Origin: Thiocapsa marina 5811
Lineage (GTDB): Bacteria; Pseudomonadota; Gammaproteobacteria; Chromatiales; Chromatiaceae
Reading direction: 5' to 3'
DNA: 64,000 bases
Assembly (NCBI RefSeq): GCF_000223985.1
Contig: NZ_AFWV01000004.1
Location: 310,001-374,000 of the forward strand
How positions within the stretch are numbered: position 1 is the first letter of the stretch; each line of letters opens with the position of its first letter. The notes under the pieces were generated by a model. The model was not told the origin of the DNA. It did not search any database and was given only the letters and a program-made list of their open reading frames with translations. The position numbers were made by a program, and so were the translations under genes. This document shows positions 27,901-36,110 of the stretch, piece by piece.

Positions 27901-29524
27901 GAGCCTCGCGCGCAGCCAGCGTGGCCTGCATCCTCTCCAACGCCTGTTCTCGCTCCGCGTCCTTTTTGTGCTGCGCACGTAATTTCCGGAGATCCTCCCG
28001 CAGTGCATCGCATTGCCGTTGAGATTCCGCTTTCGCCGCAGCGACCTGATGTTTGGTGTAACCGGCGATCGCGATCACTTCCGTCAAGTTCCAGCGCCGA
28101 CGCCAGAGATCGAAGAAGGCTTCCAAGCCGACACGCGTCTCGGGTGTCGGGGCACGTACCCCGAAGCCGCTCCCTTCCGATATGCGATAAACGGTGGTGA
28201 TTCGGTCGACATGCAGGAAATTGGTTCGGCGACTCAGTTTGACCCAGAAATCCCAATCTTCGTAGAGTGCCAAATTATCGTCGAAGCGAATATCGTCATC
28301 GAACAGCGATCGTTCGAAGAGGACGGCATGGATGGGAAGGTAGTTTTCGACGAGAAGTCGGGTTGCATCGTGCCGCTCGTTGAACACGTGGATGACTTCC
28401 CAATCCCCGTTTTCGCTCCTCTTTCGGCATTCAACCCCCGCATAGGCGGCGCGAGCGGTATCCGACCGGCTCAAGGCGGTGACGAGGCAGCTCACGTGAT
28501 CCGGGAGGAACCAGTCGTCGTCATCCAAAAAGACGACATATTGGCCGATCGCCGAAGTTACGCCGAGGTTGGCGGCAGCTCCGCGGCCGAGCGGGGCGCC
28601 GCTCGACGCCGTGCGCACCGGAAACTGCCCGCACCAGGGTTCTGCGTCGAGCATTCCGTTCCCCGCGACATCGACCAAAACAACTTCGATGTGTCGGTAG
28701 GTTTGCGCTGCGATTGAATCGAGGGCGTCCGCGAGCTCGGGACGATGCGCGCTACGGATTACGACGGAAACGAGGGGTTGGTCGGACGGCGATTCAGCCC
28801 ACGTCTTCATTCGCGATGATGTGCCCGGCACCGGCCGCGAGAGGTCTTCGCCGCGACTGACCATCAGCCCCTCGGCGGCCTTGGCCTGGGCGGGAAGTTT
28901 GAAGGCGCGCAGGCGATTCAGTGCTGCGACTTGATCGCTGCGCAGCTGCTCGTGCGGCTGCGAGCTGAAACACGCTGCGGCGGCCAGTTTCAGGTCGAAG
29001 ACGGCAGTGATGTCGCTCAGCAGATTCGGTTGGAGCGGTACATCGATCTCGTACCCGACTAAAGCCGAATCAACGGGAAGCCGACGGACCGCTTCGTGTG
29101 CGATCAAGCCGATGACGGAGCGTGTCGGATCGGGGTCTTGAACGGAGGGGGCGTAGATGAGTTTGGCGCCGGCCTCGGTGGCGACCTGAACGAGACGTTG
29201 GATCATCTTCTCACCGTATTCGATTGCCGAAGATGCTTCGCCCCAGAATATCGGCTCTCGAGACTCCAACACTCGCGAGGCCTTGCGGCTTTGGGCTTCG
29301 AGCCTGCCTCTGACCTCGGCGCGAGCCGATGGGTCCGCGAGATCACGACAACCGTCGGTGATGACCAACACCACGACGGTGTCTCCCGCAACGGCGTGTC
29401 GGCGGCAGGTGCCGCCGCAGCCGAAAATCTCGTCGCCGGGCTCGGCAGCGACGACCAGGACGGGTCCACGTCCCGCAAGGTCTTCGGATGAGGTCGGGAA
29501 AAAGGCACCTGGAAGGTTCTTCAT
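24980..29524 (-). CDS. giant glycosyltransferase: PIG-L-like, GT2, coiled coil, ten repeats, GT4
   Basis: A 1514-residue cytoplasmic protein with five parts. Residues 1-215 have the PIG-L deacetylase fold, but the motif AHPDDE reads AEPGDE (27-32) and the later HPDH reads DPTR, so this domain is probably inactive. A GT2 domain follows at about 245-490 with VFLDDDDWFLPDH and LYEDWDFWVKLS, intact. Residues about 500-700 are a long heptad-rich coiled coil. About 735-1105 holds ten repeats of roughly 38 residues, consensus WYLENNPDVxxxGxNPLxHY then GAxEGRDPHPLFD. The last 390 residues are a GT4 domain ending GAGMKGKIGQSLSYGLPVV. The GT4 half is a close relative of the protein encoded at 33755-35128. 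Probably a multi-step polymer or glycan assembly enzyme. Confidence 0.85.
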   Translation of the reverse strand: MKNLPGAFFPTSSEDLAGRGPVLVVAAEPGDEIFGCGGTCRRHAVAGDTVVVLVITDGCRDLADPSARAEVRGRLEAQSRKASRVLESREPIFWGEASSAIEYGEKMIQRLVQVATEAGAKLIYAPSVQDPDPTRSVIGLIAHEAVRRLPVDSALVGYEIDVPLQPNLLSDITAVFDLKLAAAACFSSQPHEQLRSDQVAALNRLRAFKLPAQAKAAEGLMVSRGEDLSRPVPGTSSRMKTWAESPSDQPLVSVVIRSAHRPELADALDSIAAQTYRHIEVVLVDVAGNGMLDAEPWCGQFPVRTASSGAPLGRGAAANLGVTSAIGQYVVFLDDDDWFLPDHVSCLVTALSRSDTARAAYAGVECRKRSENGDWEVIHVFNERHDATRLLVENYLPIHAVLFERSLFDDDIRFDDNLALYEDWDFWVKLSRRTNFLHVDRITTVYRISEGSGFGVRAPTPETRVGLEAFFDLWRRRWNLTEVIAIAGYTKHQVAAAKAESQRQCDALREDLRKLRAQHKKDAEREQALERMQATLAAREARISFLETTTDGRIASLDKLTTALAACQARIAKLESESIEKSLQIDQLEYASSNHETRSLELESSLGESISEMHALRSALSAEREQVAALEQIAAAHEQKNCSLERDLSSALELAQASANQRDQLAERLNTIYSSAFWPWAAKLLLLERDQRTLPRTMTTAMKIAWWSATFTLPSALRRRSHARQINASGLFDEFWYTQRYPEVLLGGYRPILHWLSIGWQEHRDPHPLFDTAWYLAHCPEAAESPINPLIHYLQVGANTGIDPHPFFDTAWYLENNPDIAAMGVNPLAHYIATGAREGRSPHPLFDAAWYLENNPDVAAAGKNPLIHFVEQGAREGRDPHPLFRLDWYLENNPALRGSDINPLRHFLVDGTKTNEGPHALFDGPWYAAVNPTVASSGLHPFIHYVTQGWTEHLAPHPLFDSTWYLEHSADVRDAGIDPLRHYIVAGASEGRDPCPLFDTDWYREHNADICGANPLYHYLSAGADEGRDPHPFFNTSWYLENYPDVSESGRNPLVDFLLFGAERGCSPGPGFDSAWYRSRYPDTQAINPLIHYLIAGASEGRLPLNPEHSGAKGRPELKPGAFGKGDPNQTAGRASCDWDGDWRSLFPEPETVPTRLLVIDWKPPTPDRDSGSYRMQMILELLLEAGHAVDFIADRPAEDPGYARSLEVKGIGIIIGQQAALEHLRTKGGTYRSAWISRPELAEVYLPIVRAFAVAARVIYDTVDLHWIRFLRGASFEADPDRLVSLAEHYRRIELSNAIGADLTVAITEDEKHALLEQSPRLEVAVVPNVHRVCPTVAPPSSRRDLFFIGGFQHTPNVDAVLYFVQRILPLVHARQRDIRFNIVGSDMPDVIRALESSLINPVGYVPDVAAWFDQSRVFVAPLRHGAGMKGKIGQSLSYGLPVVTSRIGAEGMGLTHEVNAMICDDPEDFAAAILRLYRDDTFWESLSAAGCGLIKRHFSKEAVAKKLLPLFE
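26212..27336 (-). repeat. ten coding repeats of about 114 bp (38 residues)
   Basis: Inside the giant glycosyltransferase gene, ten tandem units encode the pattern (L/F)FDxxWYLxxNPD...NPLxHY...GAxEGRDPHP. Units vary at the protein level and more at the DNA level. This looks like an old, selected protein repeat rather than a recent DNA expansion or a CRISPR array. Units 8 and 10 are two residues shorter than the rest. Confidence 0.85.
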
Positions 29525-30076
29525 ATCGCAAATCGAAGCGTCTTAGCGAGATAGAGCGGCTCTCGCCGCGGCCGCTCGGTCAAGTTCGTGAGGGTGATGC
29601 GCGTCGAGGCCGAGGGAGACGCATCTAGAATGACCAGAACGCGCTCGGTTCGCCGTGGCCCACCCGAGCGATGCGCCCGGGCGATTTCTAATGTTTGCAG
29701 CGAGGGCGTGGGCCTGCCTCTCGACACAATGGTGATGATCCGACGCGGATCGCTCCGTGTCCGGCGCTCGCGAAACTTGCCCGTCGGCCCCATCCGACGA
29801 TGATACTGGAGAAACGATCGGAGGTGCTAATCGTCGACGATACCCTGCGCCGGCCGTCGCGATTGGCGAGGCGGCGACGGGATCTTGGAGGATGCAAGGG
29901 CAACATCGATGCTGGCATGCGTCTTGGCTGCTGTTAAGATGTCGCGTCGCCCGCGCAAAGCCTCGGCGTTTAGGTTGCCCTGCTGGATCGCCTAGTCGCA
30001 GTCTCGCCGACGACTATGCTCCGGCTCGTTCGCTTGAACGGAAGGGCGAGCGATCGGTGCCAGCCTTGGAGATCCG
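29525..30076. other. 552-bp divergent gap with no convincing gene
   Basis: The region separates two divergent glycosyltransferase operons, so promoters for both must lie here, but I see no clear -35/-10 pair. A minus-strand frame from 29793 to 29521 (90 codons) ends in an ATGA overlap with the giant gene start, and its last 40 codons look plausibly coding. Its first half is arginine-rich and matches nothing I recognise. It could be a remnant or a short unrecognised gene, and I do not call it. Confidence 0.4.
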
Positions 30077-32344
30077 GTGAGTTTCGGAGTCCGATCGTTT
30101 CATAATCACGTTTTTCAACGATTTAGTCGTCTCGTCCACATGAGAATTCCGCGCCTTCAGCACGTCGCCACCCTGTACGATGCGCGAGCGATCGTCGGGC
30201 GCGCGTTACGCGCTATCTACCATAGGCTTCCGCTGCCATCTGGTGGAAGACTACGCTTCAAGTCACTGTTGTACAGATCGTTCTCTTTTTTCATCAAGGA
30301 TACCGCGAGTTACCGGCATTGGCTGCAGGAGCGGCACCCCGACGGGGTCTCGGAGCGCGAAGAGGATGTTTCGCGAATTGCACCCCCGCACCTACTTCCT
30401 GCTCTCGAGAGCGGGTTCGTGGAGGCGGCCTCCGATCTTACTCTTCCCTTCGATCGGGATCCCGAGGTCACGATCCTCATGCCGGTCTACAATCAAGCCG
30501 GATTCACGCTTTGTTGTCTGCAGTCCATCGCGGCAGCGCCGCCACGGGCTTCGATCGAGATCATCGTGATCGACGATGCGTCGACCGACGAAACACCTGA
30601 GATGCTGCGTGCCGTCTCGGGGATCCGTCATGTACGTAATGACGTCAACCAAGGCTTCCTCTTGAGCTGCAACCGCGGCGCAGCTCTGGCCCGAGGCCGC
30701 TACCTGCACATTCTGAACAACGACACCCAGGTCCAGGCCGGGTGGCTCGATGCCTTGCTCGACGTCTTTGTGCATGAGCCGGACACCGGGATTGCAGGCT
30801 CCAAGCTGATTTATCCAAGCGGGCATTTGCAGGAGGCGGGAGCTGCTCTAAAGCGTAACGGGAGTGTCGAGTTGATCGGACTCAACGAAGACCCTTCGGA
30901 CCCGCTTTATGGTTGGCGCCGTCGGGTCGATCATTGCTCGGGCGCGAGTATCCTGATCGAGGCGTCGCTGTTCAACAGTCTGGGCGGATTCGACGAAGTC
31001 TATGCGCCGGCGTACTACGAGGACTGCGATCTCTCCTTGCGCGTTCAAGCGGCCGGGCGTCACGTGGTCTATGAGCCGAGCTCGGTCGTTGTGCATCATC
31101 TGAGCATCTCGACGAATGCCCGCCCGGCCGAGAAGTTGACGCGTATTGCAGCCAACAGTGCAATCTTTCTCGACCGGTGGCAGTCGACACTCGATGATCT
31201 GGATACGGTCAAGCTCATTGCGTTCTTTTTGCCGCAGTTTCATCCCATCCCGGAAAACGATCTATGGTGGGGCAAAGGATTCACCGAGTGGACCAATGTC
31301 ACCCGCGCGAAACCGAACTTTTCGGGGCACCGGCAGCCCCATCTCCCTTCGGATCTCGGATTTTATGATCTGAGGCTTGCGGAGACCCGGCAGGCACAAG
31401 CCGATTTGGCGCGGCATTATGGTATTTACGGGTTTTGTTACTACCATTATTGGTTTGCCGGCAAACGATTGCTGCAGCGCCCGATCGATGAAATGTTGGC
31501 ATCCGGAAAGCCCGATTTCCCGTTTTGTATCTGCTGGGCCAACGAGAGCTGGTCTCGGCGCTGGGACGGGCGTGAGGCGGATATCCTGATCGCGCAGCAG
31601 CATTCGGAAACCGACGACTTGGCATTCATTCGTCACCTGCAGCCGTTCCTCCGAGACCACCGCTATATTCGTATCAACGGCCGTCCGTTGATTCTCGTTT
31701 ATCGTATCGAATTGTTTCCCGATCCGATGCATACTGCCGAGATCTGGCGCGAGTACTGCGTTCGTTCGGGGTTGGGCGAGATTTATCTTGCCTGCGTTCA
31801 AAGTTTTGGTTTGTCTTCCGATCCGGCGGATTTCGGATTCGACGCGATCGTAGAGTTCCCTCCGCACGATCTCTCGGTACCGCTCGAAACGCGGCCTCCT
31901 TTAGACAACTCGGCATTCTCGGGCCAGGTCTATGATTATCCGGCAACCGCCGAGCGGTTCATGCAGCGGCCGTTGCCCGATCATCGATTTTTTCGCACGG
32001 CAATGCCCTCCTGGGACAATACTGCTCGAAGGCAGGATGCGGGCACGATCTTTCTGAATTCCACGCCCGACCTGTACGAACATTGGCTTTCGACGCTCGT
32101 CACGCAGTCGAGACGTTTGAACCCGCCTGGCGAGCGGTTCGTCTTCGTGAATGCCTGGAACGAATGGGCGGAAGGAAATCACTTGGAGCCGGATCAGTAT
32201 TACGGCCATGGCTACCTCGAAGCAACGCGGTCGGCTCTGGACGATATGGCGCCGCCGCAGCTCGGAAGTGATCCGGGCGCCACCGTCGCGGCGAGCTCTG
32301 CCGCATCCGCCCACGCCCAATCCGTTAGATCCAGCGCATGTTGA
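30077..32344 (+). CDS. GT2 glycosyltransferase fused to WbsX-type (GH99-like) domain
   Basis: A 755-residue protein. The first 120 residues are a leader with no clear domain. Then comes a GT2 domain (TILMPVYNQAGFTLCCLQSI, IVIDDASTDETPEML, HILNNDTQ, YYEDCDLSLRVQ). From about residue 375 it is a WbsX/GH99-like domain: LIAFFLPQFHPIPENDLWWG, GFTEWTNV, YGFCYYHYWFAGKRLL and FVNAWNEWAEGNHLEPD. WbsX-type domains occur in O-antigen and other polysaccharide loci and are often called glycosyltransferases, although the fold is that of a glycosidase. The start is GTG 30077; ATG 30140 is an alternative. Its end overlaps the next gene, so it opens the rightward polysaccharide operon. Confidence 0.85.
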   Translation: MSFGVRSFHNHVFQRFSRLVHMRIPRLQHVATLYDARAIVGRALRAIYHRLPLPSGGRLRFKSLLYRSFSFFIKDTASYRHWLQERHPDGVSEREEDVSRIAPPHLLPALESGFVEAASDLTLPFDRDPEVTILMPVYNQAGFTLCCLQSIAAAPPRASIEIIVIDDASTDETPEMLRAVSGIRHVRNDVNQGFLLSCNRGAALARGRYLHILNNDTQVQAGWLDALLDVFVHEPDTGIAGSKLIYPSGHLQEAGAALKRNGSVELIGLNEDPSDPLYGWRRRVDHCSGASILIEASLFNSLGGFDEVYAPAYYEDCDLSLRVQAAGRHVVYEPSSVVVHHLSISTNARPAEKLTRIAANSAIFLDRWQSTLDDLDTVKLIAFFLPQFHPIPENDLWWGKGFTEWTNVTRAKPNFSGHRQPHLPSDLGFYDLRLAETRQAQADLARHYGIYGFCYYHYWFAGKRLLQRPIDEMLASGKPDFPFCICWANESWSRRWDGREADILIAQQHSETDDLAFIRHLQPFLRDHRYIRINGRPLILVYRIELFPDPMHTAEIWREYCVRSGLGEIYLACVQSFGLSSDPADFGFDAIVEFPPHDLSVPLETRPPLDNSAFSGQVYDYPATAERFMQRPLPDHRFFRTAMPSWDNTARRQDAGTIFLNSTPDLYEHWLSTLVTQSRRLNPPGERFVFVNAWNEWAEGNHLEPDQYYGHGYLEATRSALDDMAPPQLGSDPGATVAASSAASAHAQSVRSSAC

Positions 32345-33696
32345 TGCCAATCCGCAAAATTGTCACTCGGCATGGTGGACTCTTCACTGCCATCTCGCGA
32401 GCGCTGACGATCACGCGTGCAGATGGTTTTGCGGGTTTGCGTGATCGTTTCCTCTGCGCATGGAGATCGGCCCGCGAACGGTCGGTCGATTTGTCGAGCA
32501 CCGAACAACCGTCGGATCGGTTGCTTTCGGACCGACCGATGGGGCTGCGGCGAAACACTCCCGTGCCGGGCGCTCTCTTGATTGGGCACCCTTATGCCGT
32601 ACTGGGCCGAGCGGAGGATATTCGAACGGCCGCATCTGCCTGCGATGCCGCAGCGATCCCCTTCGCTCTGCGAAACCTCTACGGTGACTACGGCCGCGAG
32701 ACGGCGGGGTTGCATAAGGATTTCGACATGATGCACCGCGAGGATTCGACGGCGGTCTACCGCGCAAACATTCTCGTATTGAACGCCGACGAGATGGAGA
32801 GGGCGTGGCAGCATCAGGGCGAAAGTCTGGATAGCGGTGCCTACAATATCGGCTATTGGGCTTGGGAGCTCAGCCGCTTTCCGGATGCTTGGTTGCCGGC
32901 ATTCGAGGGCTTGAACGAGATCTGGGCGCCATCGCGTTTCATTCAACAGGCGATCGCCGAGAAGGCTAGTTGTCCCGTGGTATGGATGCCGCTTGCAGTG
33001 GAGCACCGTATCACCGCAGCCGTGTCGCGTCGGACACTCGGGCTGCCCGAAGATCGCTTTCTCTTTCTTTTCTTTTTTGACTTTCGCTCATTCGTCAGCC
33101 GTAAGAACCCATTGGCCGTCCTTAGGGCGTTTCGACAAGCGTTCTCGAGTGCCGACGATTCGGTCGGTCTCGTCATCAAAACGAATGGTATGTCGGAGTG
33201 CTCGGACGCCTACGAGGAATTCAAGAGCAGCGGCGTCGCGGACGACGAGCGGATCACTTGGCTCGATCGTGTGATGGACGATCGGGAGATCAGGTCGCTG
33301 ATGAGCCGGTGCGATTGCTTCGTCTCTCTGCACAGATCGGAGGGCTTCGGGCGCGGTCTTGCAGAGGCGATGTTGATGGGCAAACCGGTTATTGCGACCG
33401 GATATTCCGGCAATCTGGATTTCACGAACGAAGAGAACTGTTGCCTGGTCGATTACGCCTTGGCTCCGGTCGGCGACGACGAATATCCGCATGGTGCAGG
33501 GCAGCTCTGGGCTGAGGCCGACGTCGAGATGGCGGCCGATTTTATGAGGCGTCTTGTCGATGACCGATCCTTTGCTGCGGCGAAGGGGAGTGCAGGTGCT
33601 CGCTACATTCGGGCGTTTCATAGTCTCGCAGCGGTCGGTGCCCGTTACCGCCGCCGCCTTGAGCGGCTTGGTTTAGTGGATCCGTTGACCGCATGA
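32338..33696 (+). CDS. GT4 family glycosyltransferase
   Basis: A 452-residue retaining GT-B enzyme. The C-terminal domain shows FFFDFRSFVSRKNPLAVLRA (start of the donor-binding Rossmann fold), and later the EX7E signature SEGFGRGLAEAMLMGKPVIA. The N-terminal part has NILVLNADEMERAW and IGYWAWELSRFPDAWLPAF, typical of GT4 members that recognise glycan acceptors. The first 75 residues are not conserved-looking and may be a membrane-associated basic leader. It overlaps the preceding gene by 7 bases, so it is likely translated from the same mRNA. Confidence 0.85.
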   Translation: MLMPIRKIVTRHGGLFTAISRALTITRADGFAGLRDRFLCAWRSARERSVDLSSTEQPSDRLLSDRPMGLRRNTPVPGALLIGHPYAVLGRAEDIRTAASACDAAAIPFALRNLYGDYGRETAGLHKDFDMMHREDSTAVYRANILVLNADEMERAWQHQGESLDSGAYNIGYWAWELSRFPDAWLPAFEGLNEIWAPSRFIQQAIAEKASCPVVWMPLAVEHRITAAVSRRTLGLPEDRFLFLFFFDFRSFVSRKNPLAVLRAFRQAFSSADDSVGLVIKTNGMSECSDAYEEFKSSGVADDERITWLDRVMDDREIRSLMSRCDCFVSLHRSEGFGRGLAEAMLMGKPVIATGYSGNLDFTNEENCCLVDYALAPVGDDEYPHGAGQLWAEADVEMAADFMRRLVDDRSFAAAKGSAGARYIRAFHSLAAVGARYRRRLERLGLVDPLTA

Positions 33697-33754
33697 TGTC
33701 GGACTCGCGGCGCATCAGGATATACGCTTCGCGTGCCGGATTTCGGCAAGACGA

Positions 33755-35128
33755 ATGAAGTCCCCGGCTAGGCTGTTCTCAAGCGTCATTGTATCTTGGA
33801 GAGCCGCGATGGAGCGTTCGCTTCGATCCCTATTCCGGCGGCTGCCGCTGCAGGATACCCGGCGGCAAAAGATCAAAGCTGCAATTCGCTCATCGCGGAT
33901 GCCCCTGTTCGGCAGAAATGGTTTGGAGGAGCCGGGCTGGTCCCAGCTGGTTCCTCCCTGGACAGGAGACTGGTCTTGCCTGTTTCCGACTCCGCGTGTC
34001 GGAGCACAAGATATTCTCGTGATTGATTGGAAACCGCCGACTCCCGACCGCGATTCCGGCTCGTATCGTATGCGCATGATTTTGGATGTGATGCGCGAGG
34101 CGGGATGTGGTGTCGATTTTATCGGTGATCACGACGCCGAAGGTGTTTCCTATACGAGGTCGCTTGAGAAGCTCGGAATCTCCGTCGTTATCGGTCGGGA
34201 GGCGGCATGGCGGCATCTGATCGTCAACGGCGCTATGTACCGATTTGTGTGGATTTCGCGTCCGGAGATTGCCGAGCGGTATTTGCCGATGGTGCGGGCA
34301 CTCGCGCCACGGGCCGAAGTGATCTACGACACGGTCGATCTGCATTGGATCCGTTTGCGCCGCGGTATCCCCTTCAGTCCCGAACCCGAGCCGCTTGCTC
34401 ATCTTGCGGAGTCATTTCGGCGCATCGAAATATGCAACGCTCGTTGTTCCGATCTGACGATTGCGATAACCGAGGATGAAAAGCGCGCTCTTTTGGACGA
34501 GGATCCGGGAATAAAGGTTCACGTCTTGCCGAATATTCATGCGGTTTCTTCGGTTGTCGCTCCGGTTTCTGGCCGATCCGGCCTTTTCTTTATCGGTAGT
34601 TTTAGTCATCCACCAAACATAGACGCGGTATTTTACTTCGTCAGAGATATTCTCCCCCGTATTCTCGATCAGATCCCGACAGTGCACTTCTACATCGTTG
34701 GCAGTGATATGCCTTACTCCATTCGCGCGCTCAAGTCACGATGCGTCCGTCCGGTCGGTTACGTTCGCGACGTGGAGTCGTGGTTCCGACGCATGCGTGT
34801 CTTCGTTGCACCGTTACGGCATGGTGCCGGGATGAAGGGAAAAGTCGGCCAGAGCCTTGCCCTCGGATTGCCGGTGGTGACGACATCTGTCGGCGCGGAA
34901 GGTATGGGGTTGACCCACGAGGTCGAGGCTATGGTCAGCGAGGATCCGGGAGACTTCGCCTCTTCGGTAATTCGTGTCTGCCTGGACAATGATCTTTGGG
35001 GCCGTCTCTCTTCGGCAGGCCAAGCGCTCGTCGCTCAGCGTTTTTCGAAGGAGGCTGCCGAGCGTGCCCTGATTCCCCTTCTGCGAGTCGAGCCGTTGCA
35101 ACGGGGTATGCGATGTGAGCGGGATTGA
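33755..35128 (+). CDS. GT4 glycosyltransferase, paralog of the giant protein's C-terminus
   Basis: A 457-residue GT-B enzyme. From residue 85 onward it aligns with the last 390 residues of the protein encoded at 24980-29524. Shared blocks include VIDWKPPTPDRDSGSYRM, VIYDTVDLHWIR, LTIAITEDEK, RVFVAPLRHGAGMKGK and GLPVVTTSVGAEGMGLTHEV. The two genes flank the divergent promoter region in opposite orientation, which points to duplication inside this locus. It lies 58 bases after the previous gene and overlaps the next by 14. The sugar specificity cannot be read. Confidence 0.86.
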   Translation: MKSPARLFSSVIVSWRAAMERSLRSLFRRLPLQDTRRQKIKAAIRSSRMPLFGRNGLEEPGWSQLVPPWTGDWSCLFPTPRVGAQDILVIDWKPPTPDRDSGSYRMRMILDVMREAGCGVDFIGDHDAEGVSYTRSLEKLGISVVIGREAAWRHLIVNGAMYRFVWISRPEIAERYLPMVRALAPRAEVIYDTVDLHWIRLRRGIPFSPEPEPLAHLAESFRRIEICNARCSDLTIAITEDEKRALLDEDPGIKVHVLPNIHAVSSVVAPVSGRSGLFFIGSFSHPPNIDAVFYFVRDILPRILDQIPTVHFYIVGSDMPYSIRALKSRCVRPVGYVRDVESWFRRMRVFVAPLRHGAGMKGKVGQSLALGLPVVTTSVGAEGMGLTHEVEAMVSEDPGDFASSVIRVCLDNDLWGRLSSAGQALVAQRFSKEAAERALIPLLRVEPLQRGMRCERD

Positions 35129-36110
35129 TCCGGAGGGACCGGTGCCTCCGATCAGCGTCGTTCTCCGCCTTTCGGATCAGTGTCGGGGGCTGAGGGATTG
35201 TCTTGACAGTCTTCATGCTCAGAGCATCGGCGTAGAGCGGTTCGAGGTCTGCGTTTCAGCGGAAGGGCTTGCGGAGGCGTTGCCGGAGGACCTTCAAGCG
35301 ATCAGGTCCACTCTGCCTTTCCGGTATGCTTCGGGACGCCATTCCAAGACTTCCGTTGATTCCTATGCCGGGTTGTCGGTTGCTCGTGGCCGCATCGTGT
35401 TTTTTGTGAGCGGGGATGAGGTCTTGGACCCTTGCTGCCTGGAGGAGCACCAACGCACCCATAAGGAGTACCCGGACCCGCATGTCTGCGTCCTCGGTTA
35501 TACTCGGCTGCGGGGCGAGGCCGCACGTTCTCCGCTGATGCATTACCTCGCCGACGCCGGTTGCATGCCTTGCGACCATCCCGAGGCGTCGTCCGGGTCC
35601 GCTATGGATGGCTCAGCATTTTTTGGAGAATCGCGGTCCTTCAAGCGCGCGTTTCTTCTTGAGCAGGGTGCGTTGGATCCACGTCTTCCACTTGGCTTCG
35701 AATGGGGCGAGTTGGGCTATCGTCTGCATAGCAACGGTCTGAAGGTCACTCGCAACGCGGCGGCGGTGACCGAGATGGCGCGGTCTTTGAGTTTCGAAGA
35801 TGCCTGCAGTCATAGCTATCGACAAGGTCGGGCGGATCGGGTCTTGGTTCAAGTTCATCCCGAGCCCGAGGCCCGCGCCTGGTCGCAGATCGATCGTGCA
35901 GAATCAGACTGGGAGGTTGTCGAGCCGATTTTCGAAGACGTTGTGAAAGCGGCCCGTGAGCTCGATCGATTCGCGCAAGAGCGGTGTCGCTTCGACCTTC
36001 CTATCGACGAGCTGGCGACACGCCTTCTTTATCGTAGCTATGCAGCTGCTTTTCGTGCACACCGCCTTCTGGGTGCTGTAGGCGGCGTCGTCAACGGAAC
36101 CAATCCATGA
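35115..36110 (+). CDS. GT2-like protein with lost catalytic motifs (probable pseudoenzyme)
   Basis: A 331-residue protein that aligns end to end with the GT2 half of the protein encoded at 22193-24109 (shared VLGYT, RSPLMHY, LLYRSY and more). The key motifs differ. The nucleotide-sugar motif DDGSTDETP is replaced by VSAEGLAEALP, the DDDD metal site reads SGDEV, and the catalytic ED reads EW. The frame is intact with no stop or frameshift, so the protein is probably made and kept for another reason. An ABC-transporter gene follows with an ATGA overlap. The start GTG 35115 overlaps the previous gene. Possible roles are scaffold, chaperone or regulator of the active paralog. Confidence 0.8.
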   Translation: MSGIDPEGPVPPISVVLRLSDQCRGLRDCLDSLHAQSIGVERFEVCVSAEGLAEALPEDLQAIRSTLPFRYASGRHSKTSVDSYAGLSVARGRIVFFVSGDEVLDPCCLEEHQRTHKEYPDPHVCVLGYTRLRGEAARSPLMHYLADAGCMPCDHPEASSGSAMDGSAFFGESRSFKRAFLLEQGALDPRLPLGFEWGELGYRLHSNGLKVTRNAAAVTEMARSLSFEDACSHSYRQGRADRVLVQVHPEPEARAWSQIDRAESDWEVVEPIFEDVVKAARELDRFAQERCRFDLPIDELATRLLYRSYAAAFRAHRLLGAVGGVVNGTNP

